The translations under genes were made by a program, and so were the position numbers. Source: Brevibacillus laterosporus LMG 15441 (GTDB taxonomy: Bacteria > Bacillota > Bacilli > Brevibacillales > Brevibacillaceae). From it: a stretch of 64,000 bases of DNA. Of this stretch, positions 51,286 through 60,900 are shown one piece after another; the first letter of the stretch is position 1, and the number at the start of each line of letters is the position of its first letter. The stretch covers positions 1,176,501 to 1,240,500 of the forward strand of contig NZ_CP007806.1 in the NCBI RefSeq assembly GCF_000219535.2. Direction: 5' to 3'. Below the pieces are notes generated by a model, which was not told where the DNA came from, did no database searches, and worked only from the letters and a program-made list of their open reading frames with translations.

Positions 51286-52107
51286 ATGATCCGAAAACTA
51301 ACAGAAGCAGATTATGAAGCATTTATGGAATTGGTATCACAAGAGAGCAGCTTGAACTTATTTCTTATTGGTGATGTCGAAAATTTTGGCTTCTCTACCC
51401 CTTTTCAAGAGTTATGGGGAGAATGGTCAGCAAGTGACCAGACAAAACTCTCCGCGGTACTCCTGCGGTATTATCACTCGTACGTATTTTATGCTTTGGA
51501 TAGGTTTGATCTCGAAGGGTTCAGTGAAATTATACTTGCTGACAAAAAGCTGGAGGTTTTATCAGGAAAACAAGATTCTTTGCAGGCTTTTGCAAGCCAT
51601 CTTCCGAAGCATGAGATCAAAACTACCTATTTTGCAGAATTAGAAGATGACTCTCGATTATCTCAGGATGACATCAAGGGATTTGAGGTAAAAAAAGCCA
51701 CAGTTCATGATGTCGTAAAAATCGTCAGCCTACGTGATCAGATACAAGAGTTTGGCAGATCTGCTGATGCAGAAGAAGCATTGAAACACACACTGGAAAG
51801 CGGTACAGGGAGAACCTATTATGTAGAGGTGAACACAGAAACGGTAGCCTGTGTTTCAACAACAGCCGAGTGTTCGATGGCTGCCATGATTGTTGGTGTT
51901 TGTACGCATCCCCTTCATCGTAAGCGGGGATATGCTAGTGCTTGTATGGTAGCGCTGTGCAGGGATGTTTTGGCGGAAGGGCGAAGCTTGTGCTTGTGTT
52001 ATGATAACCCAGCGGCTGGAGCTATTTATAAACGTTTGGGCTTTCAGGACATTGGAATGTGGACGATGTATCAAATAAAAAGAGAAGAATCCTTTTCGTT
52101 GAAATAG
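51286..52107 (+). CDS. GNAT-family N-acetyltransferase (273 aa)
   Basis: The C-terminal half is a GNAT domain with VGVCTHPLHRKRGYASACMV (acetyl-CoA pyrophosphate loop RKRGYA) and CLCYDNPAAGAIYKRLGFQD. The N-terminal half (LTEADYEAFMELVSQESSLN) is a non-catalytic GNAT-like domain, as in two-domain enzymes. TTGACA at 51223 with AATAAT 17 bp downstream may be its promoter. The substrate is not evident. The gene is transcribed toward the SAM riboswitch. Confidence 0.88.
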   Translation: MIRKLTEADYEAFMELVSQESSLNLFLIGDVENFGFSTPFQELWGEWSASDQTKLSAVLLRYYHSYVFYALDRFDLEGFSEIILADKKLEVLSGKQDSLQAFASHLPKHEIKTTYFAELEDDSRLSQDDIKGFEVKKATVHDVVKIVSLRDQIQEFGRSADAEEALKHTLESGTGRTYYVEVNTETVACVSTTAECSMAAMIVGVCTHPLHRKRGYASACMVALCRDVLAEGRSLCLCYDNPAAGAIYKRLGFQDIGMWTMYQIKREESFSLK

Positions 52108-52108
52108 A

Positions 52109-52138
52109 TTGACAATTCTTACTCAAAAGAAGTATGAT
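52109..52138 (+). promoter_or_regulatory. metX promoter
   Basis: TTGACA (52109-52114), 18-bp spacer, TATGAT (52133-52138), just before the S-box. The -35 begins 2 nt after the GNAT stop codon. Confidence 0.7.
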
Positions 52139-52158
52139 AAACAGAATTATATAGAAAT

Positions 52159-52269
52159 CTCTTATCAAGAGTGGTGGAGGGACTGGCCCGAAGAAACCCG
52201 GCAACCCCGCGAGAAGCGGAGAGGTGCTAAATCCAGCAGGCACACATAAAGTAGTCTGGCAGATAAGAG
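52159..52269 (+). ncRNA. SAM-I riboswitch (S-box)
   Basis: The S-box core is unmistakable: CTCTTATCAAGAG, GGTGGAGGGACTGGCCC, GAAACCCGGCAACC, GGTGCTAAATCCAGCAGG and GATAAGAG. P1 pairs CTCTTATC (52159-52166) with GATAAGAG (52262-52269). AAGAGCGGGT at 52265-52274 is nearly complementary to the 5' arm of the following terminator and can form the antiterminator. SAM binding should stop transcription into metX. Confidence 0.97.
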
Positions 52270-52292
52270 CGGGTCTAGTCGATACGATCAAA

Positions 52293-52320
52293 CCCCTCTT
52301 CTCCGGAAGAGGGGTTTTTT
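52293..52320 (+). terminator. Expression-platform terminator of the SAM riboswitch
   Basis: CCCCTCTTC (52293-52301) and GAAGAGGGG (52306-52314) form a perfect stem followed by TTTTTT. Confidence 0.95.
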
Positions 52321-52373
52321 AGCACATAGGTACCTGTACTTTAGGGCATCAAGTGGAAATAGGAGGAATTGCA

Positions 52374-53474
52374 TTGAGAAAAGCAACGATTCACAACCTG
52401 GCGTTGGAATGTGGCGAGGTGCTCCGTCAAGTGGAAATCGGTTATACAACAAGCGGTACGTACAACTCTGAGCAATCGAATGCAATTTTGGTTTGCCACG
52501 CATTAACTGGAGACAGTCAAGCGGTAGGTGATGGTGAAAAGCCAGGCTGGTGGGATGGGCTGATTGGGCCCGGAAAAGCAATTGATACCGATTATTATTA
52601 CGTGATTTGCACAAACGTCTTAGGTGGCTGTTACGGAACAACAGGTCCTGCAAGTATGAATACGGAGACTAAAGAGCCATATGCAACTCATTTTCCTGTT
52701 GTGACGATCCGAGACATGGTACGCGCCCAATACAAGCTCATTGAGCAACTGGGGATTTCTCATCTATATGCGGTCATTGGCGGTTCGATGGGTGGTATGC
52801 AGGTTTATGAGTGGGCGGTTGAATATCCCCAGATGATGGATGTAGTGATCCCAGTAGCTACCTGCGCTCAGTTATCAGCTATGGCCATTGCTTATAATGA
52901 TGTGGCAAGGCAAGCGATTTGTAATGATCCAGATTGGAATAATGGACATTATTATCCTCAGTTAGGTCCTATTCGCGGCTTGGCAACAGCGCGTATGGTT
53001 GGCATGATTACATACCGGACAGCCGAATTATTTGAAGAACGATTTGGCAGGGCCCATCAAGGCACCGTGCATGCCGACTTAGTGGATACTACATTTGAAG
53101 TGGAAAGCTATTTACGTTATCAAGGAGATAAGCTCGTGCAGCGCTTTGATGCAAATAGCTATCTCTATCTCCTAAAAGCAATGGATACACACGATATTGG
53201 TAGGGGAAGAGATGGGATTGAAAACGCATTGTCACGTATCAAAGCCAAGGTAGTCTGTATAGCTATTTCCAACGATTTGTTGTATCCAATTCCTCATCAG
53301 CTTTGGCTATCCTCTACGTTAAAACAACAGGGGAAGGATGTTGATTTTTTTGCAATTGACTCTGTATTTGGACATGATGGTTTTTTAGTTGAAATGGATA
53401 AAATGGCTCAGCTAGTAGGGCCTTATTTTCCTGTAACAGTGAAAGAGCAACAAACCTCACAATTGATTGGATAA
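52374..53474 (+). CDS. metX: Homoserine O-acetyltransferase MetX (366 aa)
   Basis: The enzyme makes O-acetylhomoserine for methionine synthesis. It is an alpha/beta-hydrolase with ALTGDSQAVGDGEKPGWW, the nucleophile elbow GGSMGGMQVYEWAV (Ser138 from the chosen start), TNVLGGCYGTTGPAS and the catalytic His in FGHDGFLVE. The TTG at 52374 is 7 nt after AGGAGG (52361-52366); the GTG at 52353 lies before that site. The S-box upstream matches its pathway. True acyl donor (acetyl or succinyl) can vary in this family and is not proven. Confidence 0.93.
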   Translation: MRKATIHNLALECGEVLRQVEIGYTTSGTYNSEQSNAILVCHALTGDSQAVGDGEKPGWWDGLIGPGKAIDTDYYYVICTNVLGGCYGTTGPASMNTETKEPYATHFPVVTIRDMVRAQYKLIEQLGISHLYAVIGGSMGGMQVYEWAVEYPQMMDVVIPVATCAQLSAMAIAYNDVARQAICNDPDWNNGHYYPQLGPIRGLATARMVGMITYRTAELFEERFGRAHQGTVHADLVDTTFEVESYLRYQGDKLVQRFDANSYLYLLKAMDTHDIGRGRDGIENALSRIKAKVVCIAISNDLLYPIPHQLWLSSTLKQQGKDVDFFAIDSVFGHDGFLVEMDKMAQLVGPYFPVTVKEQQTSQLIG

Positions 53475-53573
53475 CCAGCTTATCAGATGATGAAGAGAAA
53501 GCAGACAGGTAGGAAACCATGACAATGACAACTAGTAACGATGTAACGAATATAAGAGCTCTGCACGTAAAAA

Positions 53574-53601
53574 CAGGTTGTTACCCTGAGATAACAACCT
53601 G
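53574..53601 (-). terminator. Terminator overlapping the yslB stop
   Basis: CAGGTTGTTA and TAACAACCTG form a perfect 10-bp stem. On the minus strand it is followed by TTTTT. The yslB stop codon lies inside the stem. Confidence 0.85.
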
Positions 53602-54060
53602 AATGTGTGCAGTTGGTTCTTTTTTTTTGTCCTTTCCCAGAAGAGTGAGTGTGGCATTTGACTCACGCTCTAACCATTTGCCAATCGATCCAGCAATAAA
53701 GCCTGTCTCAAACTGTAGGGTGCGTTCTAGTCGGTTTGTAGTCTGCATGGTAAGATGAGGATGAGTCAGGAGATATTCAATTTGTCTAGCTGTACACAAG
53801 GTTAATTCCAGCTTTCCTAAGCCGAGCTGGATGAAGGCTAATATCAGATCTTCCGCCGCATGTATATGATAGGTCTCGCCTATCTCTTTCCCCATCCAAT
53901 AAAGAATAGGAGCTTCGCAATCTCCCAGTAATTCCTGAGTGACTACATTTCGAAAAAAGAGATGACCGGCAAAAGGCATGTTCATTTGTTGCATACGCTG
54001 ACAATCATATACTGAAAACTCAGGTAAAAGCTGCTGTAGGATATCAGTAGCTTGTCTCAC
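53581..54060 (-). CDS. yslB: YslB-like DUF2507 protein (159 aa)
   Basis: The sequence fits the DUF2507 family, with FSVYDCQRMQQMNMPFAGHLF, LYWMGKEIGE and a final helix FETGFIAGSIGKWLE. It probably belongs to the heme-NO-binding-like/V4R fold, but no bound cofactor residue is evident. In Bacillus subtilis yslB lies between lysC and sdhC, as here apart from the metX insertion, though this copy is on the opposite strand from sdhCAB. Function is unknown. It is soluble and cytosolic. Confidence 0.85.
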   Translation of the reverse strand: MRQATDILQQLLPEFSVYDCQRMQQMNMPFAGHLFFRNVVTQELLGDCEAPILYWMGKEIGETYHIHAAEDLILAFIQLGLGKLELTLCTARQIEYLLTHPHLTMQTTNRLERTLQFETGFIAGSIGKWLERESNATLTLLGKDKKKEPTAHIQVVISG

Positions 54061-54268
54061 TCTAGCTCGTCCTCCTTTTGTGCATGATTTCTATTCTATG
54101 AGAGAAAAAAACAATTATGCTAAGACTAGGAAAATGATAGGAGTTAATGAGGGATGAGTCAGAGTATATCTGATAGATACGTGGTCATAATAAGAATAAA
54201 TAACAAGAAAAGCTAGGAATGATATAGATTACAATTAATCTAAGAATGTATTAAGTCTATTCAATTGC

Positions 54269-54297
54269 TTGACGCTACTAAGAGGTAGGAGTACAAT
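54269..54297 (+). promoter_or_regulatory. sdhCAB promoter
   Basis: TTGACG (54269-54274) and TACAAT (54292-54297) with a 17-bp spacer. The leader to sdhC is about 270 nt and contains imperfect hairpins such as GGAAACATTTTGTGTTTCC near 54411-54429. Confidence 0.65.
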
Positions 54298-54577
54298 TGG
54301 TTTTGGTCACATAATTTCCAATCTTTATTCTTTATTTAGACACATCTCGTTTGCGCCCGCGGTTTTTTATGCGTTGGATTGACAGACTTTTGGAACCATT
54401 TCGCAAACTGGAAACATTTTGTGTTTCCCTATTGAGGGATTGGTTTTTCGTGAATAGAGGATGTTCTTCCAAAGTGGAAGCGGAGCGGAACATGTGTCTT
54501 GCTTGAGCCTGCATGGTGATGGCATAGGTATTGTAAGATAACATTTTCCACACATCAATGAAGGGGGGACCCAAGGC

Positions 54578-55189
54578 ATGGCAAGTAAGAAAAACTTCGC
54601 TTTGCACAAGCTTCACACTCTACTCGGGTTGTTTCCGATCGGGTTGTTTTTACTGTTCCATTTAACGGCGAACTTTCAAGCAACCAAAGGGCCGGAAGCA
54701 TTTAACGAAGCGGTTGGCCTAATTGAAAAGGCACCGTTCTTATTGTTTTTGGAATTTGCATTCATTTATCTCCCACTGTTGTTCCACGCCATTTACGGTC
54801 TATATCTCGCATTTCAAGCAAAACCGAACAATGGCAACTACTCGTTTTTCCGTAATCAAATGTATCTCTGGCAGCGTATTACAGGTGTTTTCACGCTGAT
54901 TTTCATAGCGTGGCATGTATGGCAAACACGTATTGTCAAAGCACTTGGTACTGCCGAAATTAACTATGACCTCATGCATGATATTTTCACTAACCCAGTA
55001 ATGATAGCGTTTTACGCTGTAGGTGTTCTATCCGCTGTGTTCCACCTTTGCAATGGTGTATGGTCGTTCTTAGTGCATTGGGGCATTACAGTAGGGCCAC
55101 GTTCACAACGTATGGCAACTTATTTCACCATGATTCTGTTCGTAGCATTATCCTACGTAGGCTTGCGTGCCGTATTCGCATTCGTGTAA
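54578..55189 (+). CDS. sdhC: Succinate dehydrogenase cytochrome b558 subunit (203 aa)
   Basis: The membrane anchor with five helices that binds two b hemes and passes electrons to menaquinone. The helices contain heme-ligand histidines, as in LFLLFHLTANFQATKG, LLFHAIYGLYLAF, IFIAWHVWQTR and AVFHLCNGVWSFLVHWGI. The length is that of the Bacillus single-anchor SdhC. AGGGGGG precedes ATG 54578. It is followed by sdhA after 18 nt. Confidence 0.95.
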   Translation: MASKKNFALHKLHTLLGLFPIGLFLLFHLTANFQATKGPEAFNEAVGLIEKAPFLLFLEFAFIYLPLLFHAIYGLYLAFQAKPNNGNYSFFRNQMYLWQRITGVFTLIFIAWHVWQTRIVKALGTAEINYDLMHDIFTNPVMIAFYAVGVLSAVFHLCNGVWSFLVHWGITVGPRSQRMATYFTMILFVALSYVGLRAVFAFV

Positions 55190-55207
55190 GAGAAGGGGGA
55201 ATAAAAC

Positions 55208-56971
55208 ATGGCGAAGGGTAAATTAATTATTGTCGGCGGTGGCCTAGCTGGACTAATGGCGACAATTAAAGCAGCAGAAAAAGGGGTAGCCGTAGAACTT
55301 TTTTCCCTAGTTCCGGTTAAGCGCTCTCACTCAGTCTGTGCGCAGGGCGGTATTAATGGAGCTGTTAATACCAAAGGGGAAGGCGACTCTACTTGGGAAC
55401 ACTTTGATGACACGATTTATGGCGGTGACTTCCTAGCGAACCAACCACCAGTAAAAGCAATGTGTGATGCAGCACCTGGAATCATTTATATGCTAGACCG
55501 TATGGGAGTTATGTTCAACCGTACTCCGGAAGGATTGCTAGACTTCCGTCGCTTTGGGGGAACGAAGCATCACCGTACTGCATTTGCTGGAGCAACGACA
55601 GGACAGCAATTACTATATGCACTAGATGAGCAAGTACGCCGTTATGAGACGGAAGGACTTGTGAAAAAATATGAGTACTGGGATTTCCTCGGTGCCGTTC
55701 TTGATGATGCGGGTGTCTGTCGTGGGATAACTGCACAGAGCATGCGTTCAGGTGAAATTAAAGCCTTCCATGCGGATGCAGTTATCATGGCGACTGGTGG
55801 CCCTGGTATTATCTTTGGTAAATCTACTAACTCTATTATTAACACAGGTACAGCCGCATCTGCGTTGTATCAACAGGGTGTTATTTACGCAAACGGAGAA
55901 TTTATCCAAATTCACCCAACTGCTATTCCTGGCGATGATAAACTACGCCTCATGTCTGAATCAGCTCGTGGAGAAGGTGGCCGCATTTGGACGTATAAAG
56001 ATGGGAAACCATGGTACTTCTTAGAGGAGAAATATCCTGCATACGGAAACCTCGTACCACGCGACATTGCGACTCGTGAAATTTTCCATGTCTGTGTAGA
56101 TATGAAATTGGGTATCAACGGCGAAAACATGGTGTATTTGGATCTGTCTCATAAGGATCCAAAGGAATTGGATGTAAAACTAGGCGGTATCATTGAAATT
56201 TATGAAAAATTTGTTGGGGAAGATCCACGAAAAGTACCAATGCGCATATTCCCAGCAGTTCACTATTCCATGGGCGGTATGTGGGTAGATTACAACCAAA
56301 TGACAAATATCCCGGGTCTATTTGCTGCAGGTGAGTGCGATTATTCTCAACATGGCGGTAATCGTCTGGGTGCGAACTCGCTGTTGTCTGCTATTTATGG
56401 TGGTATGGTTGCTGGTCCAAATGCAATCAATTACATCAACTCGTTGGATAAGCTCTCAGATGATCTTCCAAGTAGCTTATTTGACAGCTATTCCAAGCAA
56501 GAACAAGAGAAATACGACAACATCTTAAAAATGGACGGTACAGAAAATGCATACGTAATCCATAAAGAGTTGGGCGAGTGGATGACTGATAACGTAACAG
56601 TGGTTCGCTACAACGATCGATTGCAAAAAACAGATGATAAGATTTTGGAGCTCATGGAGCGCTACAAAAACATCAACATTCAAGATACACAGCAATGGAG
56701 CAACTCTGGAGCGCAGTTTACACGTCATTTGTGGAACATGCTTGTTCTAGCTCGTGCTGTTACAATTAGTGCCCTACAACGTGATGAAAGTCGCGGCGCA
56801 CACTACAAGCCTGAATTCCCTGAGCGTGATGATGAACGCTTCATGAAAACGACAATGGCGAAGTATAATCCGGAAACAACAGCGCCAGAAATCTATTATG
56901 AGGATATAGACGTTTCCTTAATCAAACCACGTAAGCGTGACTATACCAGTGATAAAAAAGGAGGGAAATGA
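55208..56971 (+). CDS. sdhA: Succinate dehydrogenase flavoprotein subunit (587 aa)
   Basis: The FAD-carrying catalytic subunit oxidises succinate to fumarate. The FAD-binding IIVGGGLAGLMATIKAAE, the covalent-FAD His region RSHSVCAQGGINGAVN, the substrate-site HPTAIPGDDKLRLMSESARGE and the HYSMGGMWVDYNQ and GECDYSQHGGNRLGANSL stretches are present. AGAAGGGGG precedes ATG 55208. The stop overlaps the region of the sdhB start. Confidence 0.97.
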   Translation: MAKGKLIIVGGGLAGLMATIKAAEKGVAVELFSLVPVKRSHSVCAQGGINGAVNTKGEGDSTWEHFDDTIYGGDFLANQPPVKAMCDAAPGIIYMLDRMGVMFNRTPEGLLDFRRFGGTKHHRTAFAGATTGQQLLYALDEQVRRYETEGLVKKYEYWDFLGAVLDDAGVCRGITAQSMRSGEIKAFHADAVIMATGGPGIIFGKSTNSIINTGTAASALYQQGVIYANGEFIQIHPTAIPGDDKLRLMSESARGEGGRIWTYKDGKPWYFLEEKYPAYGNLVPRDIATREIFHVCVDMKLGINGENMVYLDLSHKDPKELDVKLGGIIEIYEKFVGEDPRKVPMRIFPAVHYSMGGMWVDYNQMTNIPGLFAAGECDYSQHGGNRLGANSLLSAIYGGMVAGPNAINYINSLDKLSDDLPSSLFDSYSKQEQEKYDNILKMDGTENAYVIHKELGEWMTDNVTVVRYNDRLQKTDDKILELMERYKNINIQDTQQWSNSGAQFTRHLWNMLVLARAVTISALQRDESRGAHYKPEFPERDDERFMKTTMAKYNPETTAPEIYYEDIDVSLIKPRKRDYTSDKKGGK

Positions 56972-56973
56972 TC

Positions 56974-57723
56974 ATGGCTGATCGTTTAATCCATCTGATC
57001 GTTACCCGACAAGACACACCTGATTCCACGCCTTATAAAGAAGAGTTTAAAATTCCATATCGTCCAAATATGAACGTAATTTCAGCGTTAATGGAGATTC
57101 AACGCAACCCGGTTAACTCGCAAGGCCAGAAGACTAAACCGGTCATTTGGGAATCTAACTGTTTAGAAGAGGTGTGCGGTGCTTGCTCGATGGTCATTAA
57201 CGGAAAACCACGCCAAGCCTGTTCCGCTCTCATTGATAAGTTAGAACAACCAGTGCGTATCGAGCCGATGAAAACGTTCTCTGTACAACGCGATTTAACT
57301 GTAGATCGCAGCCGCATGTTCGATGCTTTAAAACGGGTGAAAGCATGGATTCCGATCGATGGTACCCATGATTTAGGACCAGGACCAAGAATGGCGGAAG
57401 TAGATCGCCAATGGGCATACGAACTATCTAAATGTATGACCTGCGGTGTGTGTTTAGAAGCATGTCCGAACGTAAATGATAAATCACCATTTATTGGTGC
57501 ATTTGCCATTTCTCAGGTGCGTCTATTTAATGAGCATCCGACAGGAAAAATGAACAAGCATGAGCGTTTAGATTCCTTGATGGAGGAGGGCGGAATTAGC
57601 TACTGCGGTAACTCGCAAAACTGCGTACAGTCTTGCCCGAAAGGCATCCCGCTTACTACTTCCATTGCTCATATGAATAAAGAAACCACGAAGCATGCTA
57701 TTAAATCCTTCTTCTTCTCGTAA
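56974..57723 (+). CDS. sdhB: Succinate dehydrogenase iron-sulfur subunit (249 aa)
   Basis: It carries the [2Fe-2S], [4Fe-4S] and [3Fe-4S] clusters linking FAD to the membrane hemes. The first Cys group is CLEEVCGACSMVING with a downstream Cys (RQACSAL). The bacterial ferredoxin-like groups are CMTCGVCLEACP and CGNSQNCVQSCPKG. ATG 56974 is 8 nt after GGAGGG; ATG 56968 is too close to it. A terminator follows. Confidence 0.96.
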   Translation: MADRLIHLIVTRQDTPDSTPYKEEFKIPYRPNMNVISALMEIQRNPVNSQGQKTKPVIWESNCLEEVCGACSMVINGKPRQACSALIDKLEQPVRIEPMKTFSVQRDLTVDRSRMFDALKRVKAWIPIDGTHDLGPGPRMAEVDRQWAYELSKCMTCGVCLEACPNVNDKSPFIGAFAISQVRLFNEHPTGKMNKHERLDSLMEEGGISYCGNSQNCVQSCPKGIPLTTSIAHMNKETTKHAIKSFFFS

Positions 57724-57766
57724 GAAGATACTTTCTTCCCTTTTTATACGACATGAATTCAGGAAA

Positions 57767-57797
57767 AGCCTTCTCGATAGTGAGAGGGCTTTTTTTT
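57767..57797 (+). terminator. Terminator after sdhB
   Basis: AGCCTTCTC and GAGAGGGCT pair with one wobble around GATAGT, followed by TTTTTTT. Confidence 0.88.
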
Positions 57798-57921
57798 ATT
57801 TTGAAAAAATTGGTAGTATGCTTTCCTTCCCTTGTAATGGTACGGGTGTATACCCATAAGCTTCCTTTGGCAAACTGATGAAGATACTACATGAGGAATT
57901 TTCACCAGGAGGGGGCTGCGT

Positions 57922-60900
57922 ATGAAGAAACAAATGATCAAAGTGCTTTGTACCGGTGCAGTTGTACCGTTGCTATATTATCCGGTCAATTACGTTGGAG
58001 CAGATACTGTTTTACATAACCACCAGACGATTGATAACACGCAGCAAATCATTTCACGTGAGCAAATTCAAAAAGATATTTGGGAGGCGACTAGTGCTTC
58101 TTTTCCAAAAAAAGCAGGCGGTCATTCCCCGGGCAATCTTTTTAACATGCTTCAGAATCAAGCAAACGAATGGAATGCCTTGAAGCATGTAATGAAAGGA
58201 GAGTCTGTGGCTAAGGCTGGAAAATCTACTTTGTCGATGATCGAGGCAGATAGAGCCTGGCAGGAGTTGGGTGTAAAAGGGGAAGGGATGTTGATTTCCA
58301 TTGTGGATACAGGCATTAATCATAAACACCCTGATTTTCCAGCACCTCACGATAAACAAGCAGCACAAAAAAAGTCTGGAGCATCACAAAAGGTTATTAC
58401 AGGATATAATTGGGCTGATCGCAATCAAATAACTCAAGATGTAGGGGAATCTCAGCATGGTGTGCATGTGGCGGGAATAGTAGCTGGAAATGGTAAAGTA
58501 AAAGGGGTTGCACCCGAAGCTCAATTGCTTAGCGAAAAAGTTTTTAGCAATTATCAGGGGAGCATTTCTGGGCTTAGTGAATCCATTTTATTTGCAATGA
58601 CCGATTCTATTGCTAAAAAAGCAGATGTGATTAATCTTAGTCTGGGGTCTTCCGCTGGATATGTAGATGAGACGAATACCGAACAGTATGCGGTCAAAAA
58701 TGCTGTTGACAGTGGTGTTATCGTAGTCGCAGCAGCTGGGAACGATGCTTATTTTGGTAGTGATAAAGTCAAGCAAGCCAATCCCGATCACGCCATGATC
58801 GGGTCACCTGGATTGGCTCCAGATGCTTTTAGCATTGCATCGGTTAATGCCACTACGTTTGCTGGCAATAGTTTTGCACTTGAGGGTGTCGATCAGTTGC
58901 CGCGTGTGGTCTATTTGACGGGAATTCCAATCAGTGGAAGCCCGTTGCAACCTGAGCAGTATTTATCCCAGTCACATGAAATGGCGTATGTTGGGAAAGG
59001 AAAAAAAGAAGATTACAATGTTAGTGTTAAGAATAAAGTCGTTTTAATTGAACGCGGTGATATAACCTTTGATGAAAAGCTGCGTCTCGCTAAGGAAGCG
59101 GGTGCGGCTGGTGCTCTTATTTATAACAATCAAGCAGGTCCCTTTTTGATGAGTGGAAATGAGAGTAAAAATATACCAAGTGCATCTATTTTAAAATCAA
59201 TGGGCGAAGCAATGGCAGAGAAATTGAAAAAGGGTAAAAAGGTAAAAATTACCTTTGATGGACAGTTTGCACAAAATGAATTGCCATATCCAGAAGGTGG
59301 AACCATGTCCTCCTTTTCCTCATGGGGACCTACGCCGGATTTACAATTTAAACCGGAGATTTCTGCACCTGGTGGTGGAATTTTGTCCACTGTTTCGCAA
59401 GACGGATATGGGGTGAAAAGTGGTACATCAATGGCAACTCCGCACGTTGCAGGAGCAATGGCCTTACTCAAGCAGTATTATCAAAAACAAGGATATTCCT
59501 TAGAAGGACGAGAGCTGGTTGAAACTCTAAAAGCAGTAGCCATGAACACAGCTCAGCCTGTACTTGATCCGCGTACGTCTAAGTCAAAGAATGAAAAGCT
59601 CCCGCCCCTTCCTTATTCGCCTCGTGTGCAAGGGGCAGGCATTATGCAGGTGGTAAAAGCTGCAAAATCTCCCGTTGTTATTACTAATAAAGAGGGAAAA
59701 GCAGGTGTATCCTTAGGGCAAATCGGTGAGAAACGAACGTTTAGCCTCATCATTTCTAACAAATTCGGCAAAGAGCCACTCACGTACACACTCAGTGATG
59801 AATTCGGTGTGTTAACTGATCAGATAGAGAATGGATACTTTAGCATGAGAGAGACGCGATTGCCTGGGGCCAAGGTTCAATTCCAAACCCCAAGCGTCAC
59901 AGTAGCTCCAGGTCAAAAACAAGAAGTTCAGGTAACCGTAACTGTGCCAAAGACTGCCCCTAAACAAAGGTTTGTGGAAGGATACTTACTATTTACCCCC
60001 AAGCAGGCTCATGTACCTGCCCTGCGAGTTCCCTATTATGGTTTTTATGGAGAATGGAATGAACCAAGAATCATGGACGCTCCGATGTGGAGCGCTGAGA
60101 GTCAGGAAAAGCTAACCAGTGTCAAAACAACATGGTATCACGATAAAGAAAGTGACAAATGGCGTTTCCGGGAAGCACTGGGTGTGAATGGTGTAGATGA
60201 GAATGGTCATGTATTAATCAACCCAGACCATATTGCTTTTTCACCAAATGGAGATGGTCATTATGATAAGGCAGCGCCATCTATTACGTTCTTACGTAAT
60301 GCGCGAGAGCTTTCTATTAATGTTACAGATTCAACAGGTCAGGTTGTTCGATCTCTCGTCAAAGATGGTAAGGTAAATAAATTTGACCAGTCAAGAAAAG
60401 GTGATTCCTTTTTCTTCACGGAGAAAGAAGAGTGGGCTTGGGACGGAATGATCTATTCCTCAGATAAAGGGGCCTATGTACCAGCGCCTGATGGGTCATA
60501 TCGATTTGTCATCCGTGCGAAAAATGATGGGAGCAACGCCAAGTGGCAGACGCTTACCCTACCTGTACGCGTGGATCGTCAAGCACCGCAAATCACAGCG
60601 CAACTAAATAAAAATAAACTTCAGTGGCAGACAAAAGATAAGGATATTCAAGGGTATCTGCTGTATGTGGATGGGAAAAAAACAGGTGGACCTTATGCCC
60701 CGACAATTACACAAGCAGTAGTTAGTCAGCCACACAAAAAAATGACGTTGGTTGCCTATGATTACGCGGGTAACATCTCCTATACTCATATCAATGGACA
60801 AAGTGATTTTACACCGCCGGGCATCGAGTTTCCTGATCAGATTTTTCAACAAATCATGGTTAGCAATCAAAATCATGTTGCTATTCGTGGCAAGGTGACA

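Noticed and set aside
56525-57509. Minus-strand ORFs inside sdhA and sdhB
   Set aside because: The plus-strand genes are strongly conserved enzymes and the antisense frames have no independent support.
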